Source: an uncultured Oscillospiraceae bacterium (lineage in GTDB: Bacteria > Bacillota > Clostridia > Oscillospirales > Oscillospiraceae). Taken from it: a stretch of DNA of 64,000 bases. The notes below the pieces were generated by a model, which was given only the letters and a program-made list of their open reading frames with translations, was not told the origin of the DNA and did no database searches. Shown here one piece after another: positions 11,459-19,928 of the stretch (position 1 is its first letter; each line of letters starts with the position of its first letter). Location: NCBI GenBank assembly GCA_947628185.1, contig CANQYW010000005.1:1-64000 (forward strand), in the 5' to 3' direction. The position numbers were made by a program, and so were the translations under genes.

Positions 11459-12057
11459 GGCCGGACTATGAGGGCCGGCGCCGGGACATCGTGGCCTCGC
11501 TCAACGGCCGGCGGCCCCGGCTCCTGCTGCACGTCTGCTGCGCCCCCTGCGCCAGTGCCGTCTTGGAGCGGCTGTGGGACGACTTTGACGTGACGCTCTA
11601 TTACTTCAACCCCAACACCCACCCGGAGGAGGAGTATATAAAGCGCGGCATGGAGCTCCCGAAACTCCTCTCCCGCGCGGGGCGGGAGGACATTGAGCTC
11701 ATCTGGGGCCCCTACGACCCCCAGAGGTTCTTTGAGGCCGCAAGGGGGTTAGAGGCTGCCCCCGAGGGCGGCCCCCGGTGCGTCAAATGTTTCGACCTGC
11801 GGCTCTCCGGCACGGCGGAGGCGGCCCGGGCGGGCGGCTTTGAGTTCTTCGGCACCACCCTCACCGTCAGTCCCCACAAGAACGCGGAGCTCATAAACGC
11901 CGCCGGGGAGGCCATCGGGGAGAGGTACGGCGTCCGCTGGCTGCCCGGCGACTTTAAAAAACAGGACGGCTACCTCCGCTCCATCCGGCTCTCCCGGGAG
12001 TACGGGCTGTACCGTCAATGCTACTGCGGTTGTGATTTCTCAAAATCAGCAGTTTGA
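11455..12057 (+). CDS. queH: Epoxyqueuosine reductase QueH (DUF208)
   Basis: LLLHVCCAPCASAVLERL..VTLYYFNPNTHPEEEYIKR, C-terminal YRQCYCGCDFS; TTG start overlapping prmA TGA (TTGA). Confidence 0.93.
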   Translation: MRPDYEGRRRDIVASLNGRRPRLLLHVCCAPCASAVLERLWDDFDVTLYYFNPNTHPEEEYIKRGMELPKLLSRAGREDIELIWGPYDPQRFFEAARGLEAAPEGGPRCVKCFDLRLSGTAEAARAGGFEFFGTTLTVSPHKNAELINAAGEAIGERYGVRWLPGDFKKQDGYLRSIRLSREYGLYRQCYCGCDFSKSAV

Positions 12058-12072
12058 CGCAATAAATTGGTA

Positions 12073-12101
12073 TTGATTTCCTCACGCTGTTGTGATAGAA
12101 T
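12073..12101 (+). promoter_or_regulatory. Putative sigma-A promoter for queT leader
   Basis: TTGATT (12073-12078), 17 bp, TAGAAT (12096-12101) with extended TG motif. Confidence 0.6.
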
Positions 12102-12107
12102 ACCCCC

Positions 12108-12300
12108 TGACAGGTTTCCACACCCTGTCCAAGCGCGCGCGGATGTTAAGAAAACCGCGTCCGTCGCGCGTTCGTTCGATGTGAAAAGTGGCCATGTTTT
12201 GCGGCTGCCGCGCAGCGGCGAGCAAAACGGCCATCGGGCCACCCGGCCACCCGGCCATTATCACACCGTTCTCTAAACAAAAAATGGAGGTAATATCACA
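12108..12300 (+). promoter_or_regulatory. Long structured 5' leader upstream of queT (candidate riboswitch/attenuator)
   Basis: GACAGG-UUUCCACAC-CCUGUC hairpin at 5' end; long nested stem TGGCC..GTTTTGC/GCAAAAC-GGCCA at 12189-12233. Confidence 0.5.
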
Positions 12301-12816
12301 ATGCAAAAGACCGGCAATTTCCCCATCCGCAAGGTAGCCTTTGCCGCCGTGACGGCGGCGCTCTACACGGCGCTGAGTTTTGTCTCCTACGAATTCGGTT
12401 CGGCCTTCGGCCCCGTGCAGTGCAGGCTCTCGGAGGCCCTGTGCGTGCTGCCCTTTCTCTTCCCGGAGACCACCTGGGGGCTCTTTGTGGGGTGCATCCT
12501 CACGAATCTCCTGAGCATGTACGGGCCCATAGACGTGGTTTTCGGGTCTCTCGCCACGCTCATCGGCGGGCTCCTCACAGCTAAGTGCAGGACCCGGTGG
12601 CTCGCGCCCCTGCCGCCCATCCTCGCAAACGGCCTCATCGTCAGCGCCGTCATCGCCTACGCCGAGTCCGGCGCCGGAGGCGCGTTCCTCCCTGCCTGGG
12701 GGCTCAACATCCTCTCTGTTACCCTGGGGGAGGTCATAGCCTGCGGCGTCCTGGGGCTCATACTTCTGGGAGCGCTTGAGAAGAGCGGGGCTGTCAAGCG
12801 CCTCACAGTCAACTAA
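12301..12816 (+). CDS. queT: QueT-family queuosine-precursor transporter
   Basis: QueT-like VQCRLSEALCVLPFLFPETTWGLFVGCILTNLLS, about 5-6 TM segments. Confidence 0.9.
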   Translation: MQKTGNFPIRKVAFAAVTAALYTALSFVSYEFGSAFGPVQCRLSEALCVLPFLFPETTWGLFVGCILTNLLSMYGPIDVVFGSLATLIGGLLTAKCRTRWLAPLPPILANGLIVSAVIAYAESGAGGAFLPAWGLNILSVTLGEVIACGVLGLILLGALEKSGAVKRLTVN

Positions 12817-12883
12817 ACTTTATTTATAAAAATATTTTCTCCAACTTTTCTCAGCAACATATATTTGGGAGGTCATGTAAAAT

Positions 12884-13753
12884 ATGAAAGTACGTAAGGC
12901 CGTAATCCCCGCAGCCGGGCTCGGGACCCGTATGCTGCCCGCCACGAAGACAGTCCCCAAGGAGATGCTGCCCCTTGTGGACAAGCCCGTCATACAGTAC
13001 ATAATCGAGGAGGCCGTGGCCTCCGGCATCGAGGACATCCTGGTGGTGACGAATAGGGCGAAGTCCGCCATGGACGACTACTTCGACTACTACCCCGAGC
13101 TGGAGGACAGACTGCTATCCTCAGGCAAAGAGGATCTCGCCGGTGTTGTCCGGGGCGTGGCGGATATGGCGAACATCTTCTATGTCCGTCAGAAGGCCAC
13201 CCAGGGCCTGGGCCACGCCATAGGCCGCGCCCGCAGGTTCGTGGGGGACGAGCCCTTCGCGGTCCTCCTGGGCGACGACATAATGATGAGCGAGAAACCG
13301 GTGCTCCGCCAGCTCATCGAGGTCTCGGAGAAGTATAAGTCAAGCGTCGTGGGCGTGCAGCAGGTCAGCGACGAGGCCATAACGAGCTATTCCTCCGTGA
13401 GGATGACGAACGTGGAGGGGCGCGTCTACGAGGTCTCCGACGTCAACGAGAAACCCACCCAGGAGGAGAAGTTCTCCAACTTCGCCATCCTTGGCCGTTA
13501 CGTACTCTCCCCCAGGATATTCGACATCCTGGACCACACCGCCCCCGGGCACAACGGCGAGATACAGCTCACCGACGGCCTGGCGGAGCTGGCCCGCACA
13601 GGCCGCATGATGGCCGTGGACTTTGAGGGCCGCCGTTACGACACCGGGAACCTGAAGGGGTTCCTGGAGGCCACCATCGACTTCGCCCTGAAGGACCCCC
13701 AGACGGGGCCGTGGCTGGGCGGATTCATCAAGGACAAGGCAAAACTGCTCTGA
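12884..13753 (+). CDS. galU: UTP-glucose-1-phosphate uridylyltransferase
   Basis: MKVRKAVIPAAGLGTRMLPATKTVPKEMLPLVDKPVIQYIIEEA. Confidence 0.97.
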   Translation: MKVRKAVIPAAGLGTRMLPATKTVPKEMLPLVDKPVIQYIIEEAVASGIEDILVVTNRAKSAMDDYFDYYPELEDRLLSSGKEDLAGVVRGVADMANIFYVRQKATQGLGHAIGRARRFVGDEPFAVLLGDDIMMSEKPVLRQLIEVSEKYKSSVVGVQQVSDEAITSYSSVRMTNVEGRVYEVSDVNEKPTQEEKFSNFAILGRYVLSPRIFDILDHTAPGHNGEIQLTDGLAELARTGRMMAVDFEGRRYDTGNLKGFLEATIDFALKDPQTGPWLGGFIKDKAKLL

Positions 13754-13774
13754 CCTCCCAAACTCAAAAAACAA

Positions 13775-13806
13775 GACCCACCGGATTTGCGCGAATTCGG
13801 TGGGTC
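13775..13806. terminator. Bidirectional terminator between galU and the FtsK cassette
   Basis: GACCCACCG / CGGTGGGTC stem flanked by A- and T-rich tracts. Confidence 0.8.
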
Positions 13807-13829
13807 TATTTATTATTTAGATATAATTT

Positions 13830-16046
13830 TTAGTCCAAAAGTTCCTCAAATGGTATCCTGGCGCTCTCGTGCTTGCCGAAACTACAGCGGTACTTCTTAA
13901 AGCTGCGCTCCTCGCCGCTGCTCTTTATGACAGTATCGAGGGCTATGGAGTCCGGCTGGCGGGAGGTGAAGTTCACCATGAGCCTGTCGTATATCCGTCT
14001 GTTGGCGCCGCCGAGAATGAGGTAGTCGCAGTACTTCGCCACCTGGGTCATGGAGTCAAAGTCCGAGCCCGCCATGACGACGAATAGGAGGTTGTAGTCC
14101 ATGCCGTTCTTCATCATCCAGAGGAACCAGTCGGGCAGCCGCTCCAGGATATCTATGCCGGATATCCATATGACCGTGGGGGGCAAAAAGCTCTCCCGGT
14201 CCCGCTTAAAGCGGCAGAAGTCCAGGGTGTTCTCCGCGATCTTCTCAAGGACCGTGTGGGGCTCCTCCCTCATTATGGCGGTGAGAGACTCCTCGGCGTT
14301 CTCAAATGTCACGTCCTTCAGCCGCTCGGAGATTATCGAGAGGCAGTTCTCCCGCTCCTTGCGGAGGTCGGGACGGCGGCGCACCTCCTCCTCGATGTTC
14401 CTCGTATAGTTGAGGAGGGCGAACTGCAGGGGCGCCTCGCACTGCTCAAAGAGCGGCAGGAGGAACCTCATCCTCGTGAAGCGGCGCTGGAGCTTATTGA
14501 ATTCCTCCGGGTTGCGGCAGACGGATATGTACTCGTCCCCGCCCTGGAGCTCCCGGAGCTCGTTCTCCAGCTTGTACACCCCCTCCGCCGCGGCCATGAA
14601 GGAGTATATCTCGTGGCGGAAGACGCTCCCCCGGGACCTGGCGTCGCCGCAGCTGAAGTTCAGGGCCAGGAGTTTCTGGACGTAGCATATGTCCTCCAGG
14701 TTCGAGGACACGGCCATAATATTGCGGTTGCGGCCCCGCTCTATGAAGAGGGTCTGTATGTCGTACTTTAAGGGGCAGTAGGTGACGTACCGGCCAAGGG
14801 TCAGGGCGTCAAAGTACTTTAAGCGTACCTTCTCCTTGTAGGGCCTTATCTTCTCTAAAATCTCGGTGAGTCTCTCTATGGGCTCCTGGTAGTCCTCCTG
14901 GTAGAACTTGCTGTTCTTCTTGTAGCCCATGGAGGCGGCCATGCGGCTCATGCTCATGAGGTACTGGTCAAAGTAGGGCACGGCGCCGTTCCGGCGCTCC
15001 TCCTCCCGGACCTCGGTCTCCACGTAGGGCACCTGGTACTTCTTGTTCGTCTCTATGGTGTAGTCGGCGCAGTTTGCTATGACGTAGCCCTTCTCGCAGT
15101 CGGCGGCAGCCCTGTTGCCCAGCACGTCCATGGAGACGTTGGGGTCGCAGTTGAGGGCTATCCTCATCCTGAAGTTCGAGAGTGCGGACCGGGAGAGGGT
15201 CTGGCTCATCTCCTGGGAGGCGAAGACTATGTGCACGCCGGTGGCGCGGCCCTTCTTGACTATTGCCGTGAGCAGGCGGTGGATGGTCTCGCTCTCCCTG
15301 GCGGAGGCGTCCAGGAACATCTGCTGGAACTCGTCCACGATGAGGAGTATCCTGGGGAGCACCACCTGGGGGTATGCGGCGCGGAACTTTGATATCTTCT
15401 CAAAGCCCATGCGCTTGAAGAAGTCCTCCCGGGCGTTCATGCAGTCCACCAGGTGCTCGATGAGGCTCAGGACGTACCGTATCTCGCCGGTGGCGGCGCA
15501 GGCGGCCACATGGGGGGCGGGGTGGTCCTCGTCCATGTACTTGGAGAACTCCACCCGCTTGAAGTCCGCGAGGTAGAGATCTATCTCCCAGGGCGGGTAC
15601 TCCGCCATGAGGTTGAATATGAGGTTATGAAGTAGTACAGATTTACCGCTGCCCGTCTGACCGGCGATGAGGCCGTGGACGGTGGTGTCCCCCAACGCTA
15701 TCGCCGTGGGCTGGGTGGTGTCCTTACTTATGCCCAGGCGCAGGTTTATCTGGTCGCAGGAGGTGTTCCACCAGAGGTTGAAGGCCTTGGGTATCTTTAT
15801 CCGGCGGAACCCCTTTAGTTTCTGCTCAAAGAGCCGCTTGCAGCGCTCTTTATTATTGCCCAGCTCGTTGAACTCCTGCAAGAAGAGCAGCGGTTCCGGG
15901 CACTCAATTAGGCTCTCGTACTTCCCGTAGGGGACCATGACGGTGAGCTCGTTGTTCTCCTCCGCCTTGCGCCTGTCCTCAAAGATGTACCTATTGAGGT
16001 TCTTCATGAGGAAGTCGTTGTGGAGAAGTATCGGTCTGTCGGCCAC
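13830..16046 (-). CDS. FtsK/SpoIIIE (EccC-like) ATPase with second degenerate ATPase domain
   Basis: Walker A LIAGQTGSGKSVLLHNLI; Walker B ILLIVDEFQQMF; GVHIVFASQEMSQTLSRSALSNFRMRIAL..SMDVLGNRAA. GTG start at 16046 preceded by AAGGGGGG. Confidence 0.88.
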   Translation of the reverse strand: MADRPILLHNDFLMKNLNRYIFEDRRKAEENNELTVMVPYGKYESLIECPEPLLFLQEFNELGNNKERCKRLFEQKLKGFRRIKIPKAFNLWWNTSCDQINLRLGISKDTTQPTAIALGDTTVHGLIAGQTGSGKSVLLHNLIFNLMAEYPPWEIDLYLADFKRVEFSKYMDEDHPAPHVAACAATGEIRYVLSLIEHLVDCMNAREDFFKRMGFEKISKFRAAYPQVVLPRILLIVDEFQQMFLDASARESETIHRLLTAIVKKGRATGVHIVFASQEMSQTLSRSALSNFRMRIALNCDPNVSMDVLGNRAAADCEKGYVIANCADYTIETNKKYQVPYVETEVREEERRNGAVPYFDQYLMSMSRMAASMGYKKNSKFYQEDYQEPIERLTEILEKIRPYKEKVRLKYFDALTLGRYVTYCPLKYDIQTLFIERGRNRNIMAVSSNLEDICYVQKLLALNFSCGDARSRGSVFRHEIYSFMAAAEGVYKLENELRELQGGDEYISVCRNPEEFNKLQRRFTRMRFLLPLFEQCEAPLQFALLNYTRNIEEEVRRRPDLRKERENCLSIISERLKDVTFENAEESLTAIMREEPHTVLEKIAENTLDFCRFKRDRESFLPPTVIWISGIDILERLPDWFLWMMKNGMDYNLLFVVMAGSDFDSMTQVAKYCDYLILGGANRRIYDRLMVNFTSRQPDSIALDTVIKSSGEERSFKKYRCSFGKHESARIPFEELLD

Positions 16047-16059
16047 GCCAGTTCCCCCC

Positions 16060-16752
16060 TTAAATAAAGTCGTCGTAGTTGGGCCAGGCGAACCCGGCGT
16101 TATCCATGACCCCGCCGGTCTGGATGCTGTCAATGGTGGATATGACGCCCCTGGAGTAGAGCTCCGAGCCCTCCACCACCTTCGCTATCATGCTCCTAAA
16201 GCACCCGCACATGCTCTCGCCTGTGTTCCTGATGACGGGCGCTATGAGGAGGTAGAGCATGTTCTGCCCGGACCTTGAGTTGCACTGGGATACCGCCTCG
16301 TCCTTCACGCTCTCGGCGGTGCTCATGAGGCGGGTTATCTCCTCGTTTGTGGAGAGTATGTCCTTCTCGTCCAGCTCCGGCATGTCGGTGTCCACGCTGA
16401 TGCGCTGGAACCTGGAGCGGAACATCCCCTCGAGGCTGGAGCGCAGCTCCTCCATGTAGCGCCGGCCGGTGCTGGCGGCGCCGGAGCCCGCCCCGCACCT
16501 GATGGCAAGCCTGTCGAGGCTGAAATCGCTCTCGCACCAGGAGTTGAAGGTGCGCATGACGTGGTCCCTGAATTCGCCGTTATAGAAGTCTATGACCTTG
16601 TTGGTGAAGTCCACCAGGGGCTTGTAGGAGTGCCTTCTGCACAGGGACTCCATGGAGGACAGAAACGTCTCCAGGGCCCTCACGTTCCCCTGGGCCACCT
16701 CCTCGTAGATGGGGATGATGCCCCGGTCTGTAAAGTCTATTCTCTCTGACAA
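16060..16752 (-). CDS. Uncharacterised helical protein of FtsK cassette
   Basis: Intact 230-aa ORF, 13-nt and 12-nt gaps to neighbours; no family recognised. Confidence 0.75.
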   Translation of the reverse strand: MSERIDFTDRGIIPIYEEVAQGNVRALETFLSSMESLCRRHSYKPLVDFTNKVIDFYNGEFRDHVMRTFNSWCESDFSLDRLAIRCGAGSGAASTGRRYMEELRSSLEGMFRSRFQRISVDTDMPELDEKDILSTNEEITRLMSTAESVKDEAVSQCNSRSGQNMLYLLIAPVIRNTGESMCGCFRSMIAKVVEGSELYSRGVISTIDSIQTGGVMDNAGFAWPNYDDFI

Positions 16753-16764
16753 TTAATCCACCCC

Positions 16765-17586
16765 TCAATAGTCACTAAAATTCCACTCAACGCCTGAGTC
16801 GCTCAATATGGAGCCGCCAAAGCCGTTGGCCCCGGCCTCCGCCGCCCGGAGGGCGGACCTGAACTGCTCCTCCGCCGACATCACCTGGGAGCGCAGGTCG
16901 CTTATCACCCAGTCGATGCTCTGGGAGATACTGCCCGTCACACTGCTGACGGCGCTGCCGAAACGGCTGTCCCCCTCAAGGCCGGTGCTGACGTGGTACC
17001 ACATATCGCTGGCCCGGGACCCGCAGGAGTCCACGGTGTTGAGCGCCCGGTCAAACTCCTCCACCCCCGCCACCGGCTGGGCGGAGGGGCTGCCGGCGTA
17101 GCCGGTGGCCGGGCATATGTCGCTGAGAGCCTCGTTTAGACTTGACTCCAACTTCGCGGCGTTGTCCTTCTCAAAACTAAGCTGCGCCGCGCCTGTGTAC
17201 TGGCCCCCGAAGAGCCCGGAGCACTGCGTCTGGGCCCTGTCGGCGGCGACGCTCACCTGGCAGAGGGCCTCCAGCCCCGTGCTGCGGGAGATGTCCCCCA
17301 GGGTCCTCTTCATCTCCTCCATTGTCTGGCGGCACTCCTGGCAGACCTTCTTGAAGGACTCCTCCACGCTCTTGCAGGTCCTGTCGTCCAGGACCCTCTC
17401 GCCCTTGAAGGCGGGGCAGTCATTGAATGCGTCCTCGCAGAAACTGAGGTCCTCCTGGGTGACGCCGCGGCCCAGGCGGTTGCAGGTCCACCCGCCGGTC
17501 CATTTGCCGCTGAACATGGGACAACGCGGTTTCTCCTGCTCCGGCATGTCCTGGTCCTGGGGCAATTTGAATTCCTCAGAGCTCAC
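16765..17586 (-). CDS. Uncharacterised Cys-rich protein of FtsK cassette
   Basis: N-terminal CX12CX14CX6C (CPMFSGKWTGGWTCNRLGRGVTQEDLSFCEDAFNDC), helical C-terminus; no family recognised. Confidence 0.75.
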   Translation of the reverse strand: MSSEEFKLPQDQDMPEQEKPRCPMFSGKWTGGWTCNRLGRGVTQEDLSFCEDAFNDCPAFKGERVLDDRTCKSVEESFKKVCQECRQTMEEMKRTLGDISRSTGLEALCQVSVAADRAQTQCSGLFGGQYTGAAQLSFEKDNAAKLESSLNEALSDICPATGYAGSPSAQPVAGVEEFDRALNTVDSCGSRASDMWYHVSTGLEGDSRFGSAVSSVTGSISQSIDWVISDLRSQVMSAEEQFRSALRAAEAGANGFGGSILSDSGVEWNFSDY

Positions 17587-17598
17587 TCTCCGGCCCCC

Positions 17599-19731
17599 TT
17601 ATTTAAGCACTGCCTTCTCGTGGCTGGCGGAGAGCAGTTTGCTCCAGCTATCATGGATCTTCGTGCCGCTCTCCACCAGGAACACCGGGATGAACCCGTC
17701 GCCCAGGGACTGGAGAAGGCCGTAGAGCTCGCGGATGTCGTTGAACTGGCTGCCCATGCTGTCGCCGTCCCGGCCGGGGATGAACACCACCACCTGGTAC
17801 TTGAAGGGGTCCTCTTGGCGAACAGCGTTTATGTGGCGGGTCTCCACCCTTGAGATGTCGGGGAATTTGGCGCTTATCTGGTCGAAGGAGGAGTCCACAT
17901 AGCTATTTTTCATGTTCCTGTACTCCTCAAGCTCCGCCCTAAAGGACCTTATCTTGTCAAGGCCCACAAGGGACACTCTGCCCACGACCCTGGTGCCCAC
18001 GCCGCCGCCGGAGTCGCGCTGGCGGGACTTCCACTTTATATTCCTATATTGACCCAGGACTCCCGTGTCGCCGCTGTTGAGGTCCACCACGGCGTAGTCT
18101 ATAAGCCTCTCCGGGGCGATGTGGTCGAAAGCGGAGAACACGCGCTTGAGCGCGTCGTTTAAGGAGTCGGAGTCAAAGTAATCCCTGTCCTTGGCGGTAT
18201 AGGTGACGGTGAGGCCGCCCTTGGGGCTGTGCTCCACTATGCTTACGTTGTCCCGGCCCTCGGCATTGGTGAAACATATGTAGTTGCCGAACCAGTTGTC
18301 CTTCACCCAGCCGGGCTCAGGGGTGGCGTCCCTCTGGGAGTCCCAGGTCTTTATGTCGCCGAGGCAATTCGCCAACTGTTTCACGGCCTCCTCGGCGTTC
18401 CTCTTGGCCAGGGCGATCAGGGTCTCGCGCTTTGTAAGTTCCTCTTTGAGCGCGCCCAGCTCCTTCTCCCTGTCGGCGTTGGAGGCCTCGATCTTCTTCT
18501 TTCTCCTGTCGATAAGGCTCTCCACGTTCTTGAGGGCCTCCTCGACTTTCGCTATGGAGTCGCGGATGTGGTTCTCCTCAAAGTAGTCAAAGACCTTCTC
18601 GGCGTGAACGGTGCTGTAGAGGCCCAGGCAAAACGCCTCGTCGTTCTCGCTGTCCCGGAAGAGTTTCTTTATCATCTTGTCCTTCATGAAGGGGATCTTC
18701 CTGATGGTGTTGAGGATGAACTTCTGGGAGACGATTATGGCGCTGATGACGACAGCCACCACCGCTATGACCGCCGCCACTATGATCCTCATGATCAAGG
18801 AGTCAGAGGACACGAGCCCCATGATGAAATTAACGATGAGGCCGGAGAGGAAGGGGGAGGCGAGGCCGAAGGCGAATATGGCCCCCGCCACTTTTGAGAA
18901 TTTTACGTGGTCGCTCTCGGACTTCATGATGCCGTTTATGAAGGGCACCGCCAGGGAGTAGCAGAGGAAACCGATGAGGGGGTACACTATGACCCAGGTG
19001 AGGACGTTCACTATCGCCGCCACTATCTTGAGGCCCATGCCGCCCACCATGACCAGGAGGAACAGCAGTCCCGCCACCGCCAGCATGACGGTGTTCGTGG
19101 TCTTCTTTATAAACTCGTCCGTGGGGGTGCAGTTTTGTATCTGCTTGCACTCCTGACTGCTCAGGAACTTATTAAGGCAGGACACCGTGGCGTCCACGCT
19201 CTCTAATTTCTTTCCAGGGCCGCAGAGGGTGTCCACCGGGGAGTCCAGGAGGTCGCTCTCCTTCTTTGTGAGCTGCCCCGAGGTCTGGGCCTTCTTGAAG
19301 AAGTCGATGACGTCCGGATGCTTGAACTGGGGCCTATTGAACTTAAACTCCGCCTTTTCCGGGTTCTTGCGGAGGTTATCGAGCTCCGTCACGAACATCT
19401 CCCGGTTGCCCTCGTACTCCTTGAGCTCCGCCTTTATCTCGGCGACGGCCTTGTCGTATTTTGCGTTGATGGCCGCCTGTTTCTTCCTGACGCCGGCGGC
19501 CTCGGACTCCGCCCGGGCCTGAGTGGACTTGGCGTCGTCGAGGAGGCGTATGTCGTCCCCGTATGTGGCCACGGCCTTGGCGTATGCCTCGTATTCGCCC
19601 CGGTCAAAGTGGGCGCTGGCGGGCGCCTTCTTGGGTGCGGCGGGTTCCGGCTTCTTCTCGACGCCGTCGCTCTGGGGTTTCGGTTCCTCCTCGTGGGGGA
19701 CGGCGCCAAAACCCTCAAACAGATCTTTCAT
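17599..19731 (-). CDS. Uncharacterised multi-TM coiled-coil membrane protein of FtsK cassette
   Basis: Several hydrophobic segments mid-protein (TVMLAVAGLLFLLVMVGGMGLKIVAAIVNVLTWVIVYPLIGFLCYSLAVPFI; IIVAAVIAVVAVVISAIIV) flanked by coiled coils. Start at MKDLF with SD aaaggag. Confidence 0.8.
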   Translation of the reverse strand: MKDLFEGFGAVPHEEEPKPQSDGVEKKPEPAAPKKAPASAHFDRGEYEAYAKAVATYGDDIRLLDDAKSTQARAESEAAGVRKKQAAINAKYDKAVAEIKAELKEYEGNREMFVTELDNLRKNPEKAEFKFNRPQFKHPDVIDFFKKAQTSGQLTKKESDLLDSPVDTLCGPGKKLESVDATVSCLNKFLSSQECKQIQNCTPTDEFIKKTTNTVMLAVAGLLFLLVMVGGMGLKIVAAIVNVLTWVIVYPLIGFLCYSLAVPFINGIMKSESDHVKFSKVAGAIFAFGLASPFLSGLIVNFIMGLVSSDSLIMRIIVAAVIAVVAVVISAIIVSQKFILNTIRKIPFMKDKMIKKLFRDSENDEAFCLGLYSTVHAEKVFDYFEENHIRDSIAKVEEALKNVESLIDRRKKKIEASNADREKELGALKEELTKRETLIALAKRNAEEAVKQLANCLGDIKTWDSQRDATPEPGWVKDNWFGNYICFTNAEGRDNVSIVEHSPKGGLTVTYTAKDRDYFDSDSLNDALKRVFSAFDHIAPERLIDYAVVDLNSGDTGVLGQYRNIKWKSRQRDSGGGVGTRVVGRVSLVGLDKIRSFRAELEEYRNMKNSYVDSSFDQISAKFPDISRVETRHINAVRQEDPFKYQVVVFIPGRDGDSMGSQFNDIRELYGLLQSLGDGFIPVFLVESGTKIHDSWSKLLSASHEKAVLK

Positions 19732-19814
19732 GGGTTTCTCCTTTCGCAAATATGAAGTTATTCAACCGTAGAATAGCGCTGGGTGAGTCGCGGGTCTTTT
19801 ACTTAATAAACAAT

Positions 19815-19842
19815 ATTATACACTGTATTTCGCAACTTTCAA
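19815..19842 (-). promoter_or_regulatory. Promoter for the FtsK cassette
   Basis: Minus strand TTGAAA (19842-19837), 16 bp, TATAAT (19820-19815). Confidence 0.65.
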
Positions 19843-19885
19843 GAATAGGAACGGACAAATACGTAAAAAAACCGAAAAAATGAAA

Positions 19886-19917
19886 CCGCCGGCGGAGGTC
19901 CGCGCCTCTACCGGCGG
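19886..19917. terminator. Terminator between the trkA-like gene and the FtsK cassette
   Basis: CCGCCGG/CCGGCGG with inner GGAGG/CCTC stem, T-rich on minus strand. Confidence 0.7.
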
Positions 19918-19928
19918 ATTTCGACAGT

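Noticed and set aside
12108-12135. preQ1-I riboswitch at the start of the queT leader
   Set aside because: The stem-loop GACAGG-UUUCCACAC-CCUGUC superficially fits, but the A-rich pseudoknot tail expected just downstream is absent; kept only as an unclassified structured leader.
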